Positions 23,396 to 33,700 of a stretch of 64,000 nt of DNA are shown here, one piece after another (the first letter of the stretch is position 1; each line of letters starts with the position of its first letter). The notes under the pieces are model-generated. The model was given only the letters and a program-made list of their open reading frames with translations, was not told where the DNA came from and made no database searches. Source of the DNA: Trichoplusia ni (taxonomy: Eukaryota; Arthropoda; Insecta; Lepidoptera; Noctuidae); the NCBI RefSeq assembly GCF_003590095.1, contig NC_039481.1:11687895-11751894 (forward strand), written 5' to 3'. A program made the position numbers and the translations under genes.

Positions 23396-23743
23396 TCGCT
23401 ATGATATCATTATACTCGATGTATGGGACACATTTGGGAGATTGGCTATCGAAGTGGAGTCAGCTCGCCTTATCGGCGGTGTGTCACCATCTGTCAGCAG
23501 TGCAGTCACGTAATGAAAGGCTGCAGGCGCTCGCCAGGTTTGACACGGCGACGTTTACCGACCGGCTTTTATCAATATTTGTATCGCTGCGGAATACGGT
23601 AATATTCCTACCGGGCATTATTTTAAAATGTTTATTTTCATTGTGCTGCAAATGGTTTTATGCAAAGTGAATGGAGTTATTGTTTGCTATAGTGATTCGT
23701 TCGGTTTTGTGATGAAAGGATTTTTTTATATTCAATTATTAGA
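23396..23743. other. Intergenic flank of the Copia insertion
   Basis: Short overlapping frames only. Nothing recognisable. Confidence 0.55.
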
Positions 23744-23748
23744 ATTGT
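23744..23748. repeat. Copia target site duplication ATTGT, left copy
   Basis: ATTGT here and at 28480-28484 directly flank the two LTRs. Five bp is the usual length for Copia integrases. Confidence 0.9.
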
Positions 23749-23946
23749 TGTTAGGACTTTTGGAATAAAATGCAGATGCAGAGTTAACACACAATGGATT
23801 TTTATTTAGATGAAGTTTTACAAACGCCCGACGTCCACCATGACCGATTGCAGAGAGAGAGTTGCCAGTGTAACAAAACAAAAAAACATCTATATATCAA
23901 ACATAAGTGTTGCCTCACATAATAGGTTGCTACAGCATATTTAACA
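23749..23946 (-). repeat. 3' LTR of the Copia element
   Basis: 198 bp, identical to 28282-28479. On the element strand it starts TGTTAAAT and ends CCTAACA, with a GATATATAG TATA-like motif and an AATAAA polyadenylation signal. Confidence 0.95.
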
Positions 23947-23955
23947 CACCCCCTC
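23947..23955 (-). promoter_or_regulatory. Polypurine tract of the Copia element
   Basis: On the element strand GAGGGGGTG directly precedes the 3' LTR (one T breaks the purine run). This is the position of the plus-strand primer. Confidence 0.7.
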
Positions 23956-24182
23956 AACACTTAATTTTTGATTGATTAACCTGCTTAAACTAATATATCT
24001 AACTTTACCTTTATGTCTAGCAACTCTAGCATAACAACATCAAAGATAACTACCCCTTTATAACACAGTGGACACACTTGCCTTAACAACATAATACACA
24101 TCCAGCCCCTTAACAAAATCAGTAAAAATTAAAACAAATTCAGAAGCAACACTAATAAAATATCACCCCCTTAATGGAAAAC

Positions 24183-24956
24183 TTATTTTAAAATCTTACT
24201 TCTAAGTTTTACATACAACTGTCCACCTAATGCTTTAGTAAACATATCTCCAAGATTATCAGAACTACTAACATAGGATAGACTTACACAACCGTCATTA
24301 ATTTTCTCTATGATAAAATGATATTTTACATCAATATGCTTAAGCCTCTTATTACTGAAATTGTTTTCTGCTATTTTGATTACACTCTGGTTATCCTCAT
24401 TAATCTTTACTTCCAATTTAAATCCAAAATCTAATAATAAGTTTTTTAACAAGCATGACTCAACTATACCTAAACACAGTGCTACATATTCTGCCTCAGT
24501 TGATGACAAAGATACACATAATTGCTTTTTAGTACACCAAGATATTACACAATCAAATACTTTAAATATATATCCTGAAGTAGATTTTCTGTCTTTTGTG
24601 TCACCAGCCCAATCAGCATCAACATAACCCTCCAATTTATCATTACCATTACAACCATACACCAATGACAAATCTACTGTACCTTTCACATATCTCAATA
24701 CACGCTGTAAACATTTTAATAGCAACATACTAGCACAGTGCTGATATCTACTTAAGAAACCAATCGCTACACACAAATCAGGCCTTGTAGCATTAGAAGC
24801 GTACAGCAAATTTCCAATTATCTGCCTACATTTCAATTCGATTTCTTTACTTTCAGATTTTTCCCTTCTTAACAATTCAAACTTAAAATTCTGATCAATA
24901 GGTATGTTACAAGCTTTGCAATCAGACATCCCATACTTTCTTAATACTTTTAACAA
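24183..24956 (-). pseudogene. Copia RNase H part
   Basis: C-terminal RNase H with the family motifs YVDADWAGD (residues 111-119 of the open fragment), KDRKSTSGYIF, SLSSTEAEYVAL (Glu154 and Glu156), and HIDVKYHFI. The pol stop codon lies at 24183. About 230 bp of non-coding sequence separates it from the polypurine tract. This segment is uninterrupted. Confidence 0.9.
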
Positions 24957-25012
24957 ATAATCCTTCTGATTTATAACAGTCTTTCCATTTTCTACATCCT
25001 GTTCAATGCTAA

Positions 25013-25694
25013 TACCTAATAGTTACAAGCCATACCTAAATCTTTCATAGCAAAGTTCTTACACAATTTCTCCTTGAACTTTCTGATCTGTATGTCACTA
25101 TCACTAAAATATAGCAAATCATCTACAAAAATTAGCACATAAATGGAATACTCCTTACAACATTTAAAATACAAACATGGATCATTTTGGATTTTATGAA
25201 ACCATCACTACACATAAAATCATTAAACTTTCTATTCCAGTACTTAGGACTTTTCTTCAATCCGTATATAGACTTATTTAATTTACCTATTCCTCCATTA
25301 GGTAGTTTCATGTACACAGGTTCATCAATGTCACCGTAAAGAAAGGCTCCTGTTACATCCATCTGGTTACTGGAAGTTTCTTTTTTACTGCTACAGCTAA
25401 CAAAGTACGGAAAGAAGTCAAACTTGCAACGGGGGCATAAACTTCTGCACCATCCATATCAGTCTGCTCAAAACCCCTAGCAACTAATCGGGCCTTGTAT
25501 TGAATTTCTTGGCTTGGATTTTCTTTTATCCTGTACACCCATTTACTGTTTATTACCTTTATTCCCTTTGGCACCATTGCTACTTCACTCCATGTATTAT
25601 TTTCTTTCAATGTGGTAATTTCTCTGTTCATAGCTTCTATCCAATTTTTCTTTGTCTTCACACTCCATGGCTTCCTTAAGGGTACTAGGTTCAT
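25013..25694 (-). pseudogene. Copia reverse transcriptase part
   Basis: RT of the Copia type (RVT_2). The N-terminal block WIEAMNREITTLKENNTW and KARLVARGF lies in 25353-25694. The block MDVTGAFLYGDIDEPVYMKLP lies in 25132-25362. The catalytic FVDD motif lies near 25090-25140 in yet another frame that has no ATG of its own. Breaks: T5 run 25645-25649, 25365-25370, T4 run 25185-25188 and 25018-25019. Apart from these single-base frame changes, the sequence between the breaks shows no stop codons. Confidence 0.85.
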
Positions 25695-26785
25695 TATGCA
25701 TGCTTATAAAACCAACCTCATAATCATCAAACCAATTGGGTGCTTTTCTAGAGCGTGTTCTTCTACTATCATTTACTTCTTGAATTTCTTCATCCTCTAT
25801 AATTTCCTCTTCTAGAAATTCCACTTCTTGCATGATATTGTCACTTTCCTCACAATCCTCAAATTCTTCATTTTCTTCAGTGTTCGACACAGACTGGTAT
25901 TCTTCATTGTTCAAGTTTTCTTCTATATCTAAATATATACACTCTTCTTCCTGCTCTGCTTTTTCAGGTTTATCATGTTTCTTCACAAATGTAACATCTC
26001 TCACTACTTCCACTGCATTTTTCCTTGGAAAATAGATCCTAAACCCTTTTGTGTACTCTCCGTAACCTACAAAAATACCTTTTTCTCCTTTTGCATCAAA
26101 TTTCCTCCTTTTTTCTTTTGGTATGTGCACAAAGACTTCACTGCCAAATGTATGTAAACCATTTACATCAAACTTATTCCCTGACCATGACTCGTATGGT
26201 GTTTTTCCTTCTTCTTTGCTATGGTAAGTTCTATTTAGAGTGTACACAACTGTGTTAATCGCTTCAGCCCAGAATACTTTGTCCATTCTTTTTGCATGCA
26301 ACAGAGTTCTTGCTCCTTCAACTAGAGTCCTCATATCTCTTTCAGCTTTCCCATTTTGCTCTGGACAATAAGGTACTGTTGTCTCATGTGTCACTCCATG
26401 CTCTGCCAATAAGGTTTTCATTTCTGCATTTACAAATTCTGTCCCATTATCACTGCGAAGTGTACAAACTGGATTATTTAATGTTTTTGCCCTCATAATA
26501 AATTCTTTAATCTTTTCAACAGTTTCCGACTTGTAAGTTAAGAAATAAATTGTCCTATAGTTTGAGAAATCATCCTTTAATAAAAGAAAGTACCTTGACC
26601 CTCCTATTGACTTTTCTTCTATTGGCCCCACACAAATCAGCATGCACCAACTCACCTGTCTTACTTGTAGATCTTCTACTATTATCAAATGGTAATCTAT
26701 GCTGTTTGCCTTGTACACAAGCTGTACATGTGTCAACTGGTGACTCACTAAAATCAATATTATTTTTCTTTAAAATTTGTTTCAC
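25597..26785 (-). pseudogene. Copia integrase part
   Basis: The integrase spans two frames. The zinc-binding HHCC end (ending CTACVQGKQH) and the first catalytic Asp (HADLCG) lie in the fragment 26570-26785. The frame then shifts at a C4 run (plus 26626-26629), and the core continues in 25597-26757. There the second Asp (SDNGTEF, Asp103) and the Glu (KAERDM, Glu139) are spaced D-x35-E as required. The first ~43 codons of the latter fragment are out-of-frame shadow. The C-terminal GKKGIFVGY-like and acidic Glu-rich linker toward RT is typical of Copia. Confidence 0.88.
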
Positions 26786-26831
26786 TTCCTTATAATTTTG
26801 ATGTACTAACCTCTCATGCCATTCACTTAAC

Positions 26832-27275
26832 TCAAGTTTTAGCTACATTAGCCGCCAAAGATTCTGACTTAAAGTCCATTACATACAGCTTCGAACATGA
26901 TTCCTTATTAGCAATAGCACACACTCTATTATCCTTGGAAAATACACACTGATCATTAGTCATACTCACTTGAAAACCATTGCATACCACACTACCTACA
27001 GAAAATAAATTAATCTTTAATTTAGGAACATGCAAAACATTGTTTATCGAGCAACTGACATATTCTTCACCATCAAATGCCATTAATTTTATTTTGCCTA
27101 TACCTAGAGCATTTAGGTGTCGTCCATCACCTATCATCACAACCTTAGGAGTGGATAACCTTTCATATTCACAAAATAATTCCTTCTGATATGTCATATG
27201 GTGACTGGCACCGCTGTCTACCAACCATTTTTCATCTATTAAACGATCACTTGTGCTAACTGGCACTTTAGACAC
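26832..27275 (-). pseudogene. Copia aspartic protease part
   Basis: Retropepsin-type domain with the active-site triplet in LVDSGASHHMT (Asp20-Ser21-Gly22 of the open fragment), followed by the usual VMIGDGRHL and FSVGSVV blocks. It cuts the Gag-Pol polyprotein. The ATG at the fragment start is not the true protein start, since the same frame stays open toward Gag. The frame breaks in a T4 run at plus 26837-26840, before the integrase zinc-binding region. Confidence 0.85.
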
Positions 27276-27583
27276 AAAAGCATTTTCAGTTTTCTTATTA
27301 TTTTTAGTAGCTTTACATTTGTCCTTAAATGACCTGGCTTTTGACAGTTAAAACACACATCTTTAAGCTTACAATCTTTCTTCAAATGACCTGACTTGTT
27401 ACATAAAAAACATTTATAATTACCTTTGTTTTTACCTTTTTGACCTTTAGAAAACAATGCTACACTTTCGTCTACCTTACTGCTACTCTTATTATTTAGC
27501 CGTTCCTCTTCAACTAAGAGCCGTGCCGTTAAATTATCAACAGTCTGTTTTTTCTTCTGCACATGATTCCCACGCACTAACAA
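27239..27583 (-). pseudogene. Copia gag zinc-knuckle part
   Basis: Continuation of Gag in a shifted frame. The first zinc knuckle is complete (CFLCNKSGHLKKDC, C-x2-C-x4-H-x4-C). The second begins CFNCQKPGH but loses its last Cys because the frame shifts at the TT pair at plus 27325-27326. The residues before VDNLTARLL are out-of-frame shadow. Zinc knuckles bind the element RNA during packaging. Confidence 0.85.
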
Positions 27584-28115
27584 AGTGAGAATACTTCGAT
27601 GGAAGTGACATGATGATTTTCGACATAGCCATCCTGTCGGTTACCGCTTCTCCCAGTCGCCTCAAGATCTGCTGCTGTTCCTGCACCTTGGAAATAAAGT
27701 CCGCGACACTCATGTCATTTTCAAATTTTAGGGCAAAGAATCGCTGCTGTTGCAGCATCAGTGACGTTTCTCCACTTTTTTCATATATACTGTGCAGCCG
27801 GTTCCATACTTCATGCGCTGTTTGACAAGTAATTACTTGATGTAGAACTGGTTCCGCCAATCTTGTCACAATTGCACTCATCGCCTTCAAATCCTTGTCT
27901 GCCGACGCCTGCTCGGGCTCCGCTGACGCCTGACCGGGCTTCGCCGACACTTCATCTGGTTTTGTCGCTGCCGCTGCACTGCCATTACTGGGTTTGAGAT
28001 TCGGATTCGTTACAACCTGGTATAATCCTTGTTCTCTCAAAATCACCGCCATCTGGAATCTCCAGACGCTCCAGTTCTTTGCTCCCTCCAGTCGTATTAC
28101 GCCGAGCTTTTCCAT
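27537..28115 (-). pseudogene. Copia gag, N-terminal part
   Basis: Capsid-like Gag of the Copia element. The likely start is the ATG at 28115 (MEKLGVIRLEGAKNWSVW), giving the usual short lead into the Copia Gag fold. The upstream open extension to 28178 has no Gag similarity. Typical family blocks are visible: the W-containing start, AHEVWNRLHSIYEK, and MSVADFISKVQ. A linker with repeated KPxxxSAxPxQAS-like units lies near the N-terminal third. The frame is lost in a T6 run (plus 27548-27553), and the protein continues in the next frame toward the zinc knuckles. Confidence 0.85.
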
Positions 28116-28267
28116 CTTGATATTTCGTCTCGCAATAACAAAGCAAACCGAGTGACGCCAAAAATGCCGGCCCGCCACCGCGTTCCTTCTTGCTTGTCGA
28201 CACCCCGACCAAGCTCCTTCCAGACGATTAATCCAAAGCCAATCTTCACCTAAATACGTTTACGGGC

Positions 28268-28281
28268 CTGGGCCCATAACC
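28268..28281 (-). promoter_or_regulatory. Primer binding site for a 5'-half of initiator tRNA-Met
   Basis: Directly next to the 5' LTR, the plus strand reads CTGGGCCCATAACC, the anticodon-region sequence of animal initiator tRNA-Met. The element RNA is therefore complementary to the inside of that tRNA rather than to its 3' end. Drosophila copia is known to prime from a cleaved 5' half of this tRNA, and this site fits the same mechanism. Confidence 0.85.
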
Positions 28282-28479
28282 TGTTAGGACTTTTGGAATA
28301 AAATGCAGATGCAGAGTTAACACACAATGGATTTTTATTTAGATGAAGTTTTACAAACGCCCGACGTCCACCATGACCGATTGCAGAGAGAGAGTTGCCA
28401 GTGTAACAAAACAAAAAAACATCTATATATCAAACATAAGTGTTGCCTCACATAATAGGTTGCTACAGCATATTTAACA
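28282..28479 (-). repeat. 5' LTR of the Copia element
   Basis: 198 bp, identical to the 3' LTR. The TATA-like GATATATAG followed by AATAAA gives the expected U3-R-U5 promoter and poly(A) layout. Transcription would run toward lower coordinates. Confidence 0.95.
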
Positions 28480-28484
28480 ATTGT
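28480..28484. repeat. Copia target site duplication ATTGT, right copy
   Basis: Exact repeat of 23744-23748. Confidence 0.9.
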
Positions 28485-30655
28485 TAAACTCATTGCATTT
28501 CATCGACATATCGGAAAAATAATAGCTAACACGTGTTCTTCTAAGTAAGAATTGCAGAACGAACTGTTATCAAGAAGCCATGTGATAAATTACCTGTCAC
28601 ATTTGAAAACCTCAAACTTTCATACATAGTTGTGATATAAGGAACACATTCGTTTGTTGTTTCAGATTTTAGTGCTTGTATTACGAGATCTTATAGCAGT
28701 GGTTTTGCCATTGTTGAAGCGAGAGGGCGCTACAGAGCGCATAGTAGCGTTTCGGTTACACAACATCTACTGTCCTGCTTTAAGAGTTTATAGGAAGCGA
28801 GCAAGTGTTGGTAGCATATAGTTGCGGTCCGTAGTACATTTCGTTTTACAGCTTGCCGAATGACGGAGATTCTTATTCTGTTTTATTGGCAGCACATCTC
28901 ATCTGACTAGATGGTAACTTGTATTTGTTTCAGTTTTTAAAGGATTGCTTCAGACTGCAGTTGAGAGAGTAGTCACTACAAGCGATTGCGTTTTATTTTA
29001 GTATCCCGTTTCTGAGACAAGTTTTATTCGTAGTTTATTTGTTTTAGAAAGAGAGCGCAGGAAATAATCATGATTTCAAATATAATTCTCGAACAAATTA
29101 TTCCTAAGTCCATGTGTAGATTGTATTACTGGTCAAAACCTTCACCACTGGTTTTTCGTGTGACAGTTCAACAACAGGTGAAAGCATTAAATTATTAAAA
29201 AAAAGCAAAACACAAAATCTTAATTATTCAAATTTGTTACTGCAAAAGAGGACAAAATAATTGTAAGACGTCTTAACCGACGATAACGTGGATTAAGCGT
29301 ACAACATTTTGTAGGTGTATGGAGCGAACTGTACCAGCCAGAGAGACAGTAAGCGCATAAAGTGCCTAACATGTAACGCCGGTCACCGTAGCGGACTGGA
29401 GCCACCATATCTTTACTAACACGGTATTCATGCTTGCCTCTAGTGTGAGTGCCTTTAGATATACCCCTCTATATATACACTACAACCACGTCCAATACAA
29501 CGTTTAATTGAAATTTGCTTTAAGGTTATTCTAAACCTGACACAACCTAATTTTAAAACGGTCTTTGCAATTTATTATTTTGTACAGAGGAAATGTTTCG
29601 TTTCATAATTGTAAATAAACCACATTATAGTGTATACTTGTAAATTGTTATTACTGGATTACATACATTGGCACAACAAAAACAAATTATCAATATCATC
29701 CGATACGCTTTTCATAAAACACTCAAATTTCACATGAACGATATCGAAATGTACGCAATGTTTCAATAATCACATTTGTACTAATTGAGAGTTAACAGAT
29801 CTCTGTCAGTACTATAAGGCTTTGAAAAAGGATTGTTGCCATCGTGGAAGTGAGACGGAGCTCTATATTCCGTATCCTGCATCTCGCTTCAACAAAAAGA
29901 ACCATTATGTTGAAGATCTCTCAGTACAGGCATTGTATACAGAAGAATTACGAATCACATATAATGTATGTTAATGATTTACTATTAATTAATGCCGGAT
30001 TATCGAAATAAAACAACTTATTACACTTGGCTTTTAACTACGCATTATTGCGCTTTTATGTTTGAATAATGAAAGCGTTCAATGTTTATAGCGGTTTGGG
30101 GAAATTGTTTCTTTTTTCTGCTACATTAACAATCATTATTTTGAGTTAATATTCTGGGATGGATTTCTATACTTACCAAGTTAAGTATTAAATTGGAAAT
30201 TTTAGGATTAACTGGCTTGTTCGTTACTGACCCTTACTGCTATACCGGAGGTCGTGCTTAGTTTGTGACTAGATGGCGTTGTATAAAAAGTTGTTGATAA
30301 TTATGATCCTGGAATAAAATCGGTACTTGGCTTATCGAAACATTTATTTCACCACACTTTAACTCCTCGATAGCCACTGGCAGTGGTATATACAGCTATA
30401 GCTACGTACGTACTTGATTGAAGAGGCTCCTCTTGCTCCTTAATAGTAATACCGCTTTGGAACACTTGACCTAATCCCTCAGTCGCCGTCGGTAGCGGTT
30501 GCGAGGATTACTATTACTGAGGCGACTGCCTTGTTAGTCACCACATGGAAAGCACCGCAGACTGTACAGTGCCTGAAGCAAAGATACTTGGACTAGCTCG
30601 GTTACTGGCGCATGTTTCACCACTTACTGAAATACTCGTTAGGATAAAGCATAAG
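28485..30655. other. Intergenic, nothing recognised
   Basis: AT-rich. A short inverted pair (CAGTCGCC / GGCGACTG) lies around 30480-30530. No gene is supported. Confidence 0.55.
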
Positions 30656-30712
30656 CGTGGATAGCTGAGTGGTAACGTTTTCGCGGGTTTCAATGCCCGC
30701 GTAGGACAAGCT
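30656..30712 (+). repeat. tRNA-derived SINE, head-only fragment
   Basis: The A-box-like stretch 'tggatagctgagtggtaacg' and a degraded B-box region 'gggtttcaatgcccgcgtag', then 'gacaagctac', match the head of the SINE at 60486 and the block at 51815-51915. The 3' body is absent. Confidence 0.5.
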
Positions 30713-33700
30713 ACATAATAATATATTATGTATGATCCGCGAAAGCGTCAGATAGGTTTAAAAAATATCTGATGAAATTTTTATCACATTTTGTAGTAAG
30801 TCTCGAGTGCCGTCACTTATATAAGTGTACTTGTAAGTGACAAGTGACGTGATTAGTTACTTCTAAAACCAACAAAATTCCTGTAAAAATAATAATTATG
30901 CCATACCATATATAAAAATGCCGATATTTTTACAATCTTACCTGACACTAATTAGATTTTTAGTCATGTCCAATATTGTATTTTTTTTTCAAATCATGTG
31001 ATCCATCTTTTATTCGACAGCTTCGGTATTTTAACAATGATTTCTATTTTCATATAGCAATCAATAAAATTTCAATAATATTTTGGAATATAATGTTTAA
31101 AGTTACATTTATTACACAACGGACTACTTAATTCTCTTTACTAACCCGATAATTGTCATTAACGCCACAGTCGGGTCAACGATCTGGAATTGGCAATTAA
31201 CGCGAAATTATCACCTTTTCGCGATGTGAAACTAATGATTAGTTGGCTCATTAATCCATTCCGCGATCTGGAAATTGAAAAATGCCTGCTCGTGTAATTG
31301 CGAGTTTGACTTACATGTAGAGCGGTTGAATTAATAAGGATTATGGGGATTAAATGCCCCAGTTTTTAGTATGTAGTCACATGAATCACTGGACTCTTTA
31401 TTACTGCTGGTATAAGTCAGCAATTAGTATTAGACTATTGAAAATTCCAATGGATATTTTATAAAATGTATTTTGCAAGCAATTTGCTGTCATAATGTTT
31501 TTTGTTTAAGAATAACGCTTTGTAGCTCTGTTCCACATCAAGACACCCATTACAATACCTTCCAAAGTCTCGCGTAACCTTTATACTTACGCAGCAAACG
31601 GTCGACATTCCCGTGGCAAGCTCATTACATTTTCCCCGTATTTCCTTGCAATGTGCAGTGCAACTTAGCGTTCGTCAAACAGAATTATCTAGTTCGGTAA
31701 AACATTCATTAGTTGAGACGGGAACAGTGACCTTGTTACCTACATAATTAAATCCCTCACTCGATATCATAACTTTTGAGGAGCGAGACAAGTCGGGGGA
31801 ATATGTTAGCGAGTTGTGCGACTTCAGGCGTTATAAAGTAAGACTTCAAGTAGTTGCAGTAAAAGAGAGGGACGGCGCTATACTCGCCGTAGAGCGGCAT
31901 CTCTTTTCCTCATCTGCATAAGTCTTACTTCTATAAGTGGTAGCAGCCCCTAGGAGGGTTTAACCTCATTTTCTTCAGTTGTAGAATATTAGCTCTTGTC
32001 TAGGACTTTGTCTTTAGAACTTACTTGTATCCTCAATTATATAGCGTTGTTAAATAATGTTTTTTTAAATAAAATTTGTGTGCTAATTATAAAGGTCTTG
32101 GCAAAGGACTTTGTTTTAGTTTTTAGTGTTACAGTAAAATCAAAACGAATTACGTTCGTATTTACTCACCCAGAGACGAGTAGCCGTTAATATTAATTTA
32201 GTTTGTTGATTTGTATGAAATTGTAAATAAAATGAAAAACTCTAATCTATACTCGTCATTATTTTTAGATGTCTCCTTGACATATAAGGTCCTCTGCCTA
32301 CTTTTATATGTCAATCTGTAAGAATACACCAACAAAAATAAAAGTTAATTCGAGGTTATCAAATAACCAAATAACTTAATTTTCCGACTTATATGTACAT
32401 AGGCATATACCGCGGTCGTTAAAAGCTTCCCTAATTGACGGCTTCGAGTCCGATATGTTTTCATTATAATAATGCTTTTAATGCATCCTTAAATGGGTTA
32501 TTTTTGTGACGTAGAATTATTGTAATATCGTCCTGACCGAATACCCACGCAGCGTGACGTGCTGAGGTTAACGTACACGACCACTAACTTTGTATTACGT
32601 CAGGGCTATAGAAAATTATTAATGAATTTATCTATAAGATAAATAAATCAAAGTAGAATATCTTAAATATTGCTGCAATAGATTGACGGACAGACAATAA
32701 ATGGCAGAATGAATAACGCACCATACTTCAAAGCTAGATCTAAACAATTCTAGTTTAACTAGATCCTAATCATATATCAAGTTTCTATTGTTATAGTTTT
32801 TGAATAATACTTTGATTGATTGACTGTTCATTCAATAAGTTCATCGGATTGGCCCTGAGGAGCAGGCCTGACGGTGAGGGTCAGCGGAGGGTTGGAGCTA
32901 AGGTTACACTCGAAACGACTCTATTATGTAGGCATGTACTATTACTGGCTAGACACACCTAAGGCTAGAGTCCGTATCGTAACAGACAAGTACAAGACCT
33001 TGAAGTAAATAGAATAATCGAGTCGATTTTGAAATCATTATGAAGATGTTCTAGTTGTGTGTCTGTCTACTAGATAAACTATGGTATTAAAATTGATAGA
33101 TATTGTTTCGAAATTCGAGAGAGAATACAGAAACATATTTGACCAAATAAAACAATTCTGCTTTTTAATCTCGATTTGATAAAAATAATATAATCTTTAA
33201 AGCCAAAGATTGCAAAACAACAACAACAGCAATAATGTTAGATTGTCGTCGCATATTATTTTTTAATAGTTTTTTTAAATACACTGTCATTGTACACTCG
33301 TATTTTGTTAACTCCTTAACAATACAAAAGTGTCGATATCAAATTCATCCAGTTTCTGTTATACCGTACTGTATCAAGTACTTGTTCAGTATGCGGCTGA
33401 GCAGATACAAAAAGTCACCTCTCAGAGCGGGTCAATTGGTCCACGATATATATGTAGTACAGAGCACGACCTTGAGGGATACATCACAGCCCAACTAATA
33501 CGAGCCCATCTTACGTAACCAACGAACCGCATCAGCATAATAAGAACAACGAAAAAATCGTATTAATATTTGTACGAAGGGTTCGGATTCCGTTGGGATC
33601 AAAGGGCGAAGCGAGAACTCCAGAAAATGAAATGGGGGTTGTATGTAAATTTTGTCAAAGTAACATCTGGGTGGGCCGGAGCCCCGTAAAAATAGCAGAC

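Larger units (their letters stand above)
23749..28479 (-). mobile_element. Complete Copia (Ty1/copia) LTR retrotransposon
   Basis: A 4731-bp element on the minus strand: two 198-bp LTRs that I find identical base for base, TG...CA ends, a 5-bp ATTGT duplication, a primer site touching the 5' LTR and a polypurine tract touching the 3' LTR. Between them lie gag, protease, integrase, reverse transcriptase and RNase H, in the order integrase before RT that defines Copia. Identical LTRs mean a very recent insertion. Yet the single Gag-Pol frame is interrupted eight times by apparent 1-nt indels, mostly in homopolymers, so either the assembly has errors here or a defective copy was mobilised in trans. 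Confidence 0.95.

Noticed and set aside
24361..27189. Plus-strand frames antisense to the Copia polyprotein
   Set aside because: They are shadows of the minus-strand gag-pol, with low-complexity Ser/Phe-rich composition and no domain.
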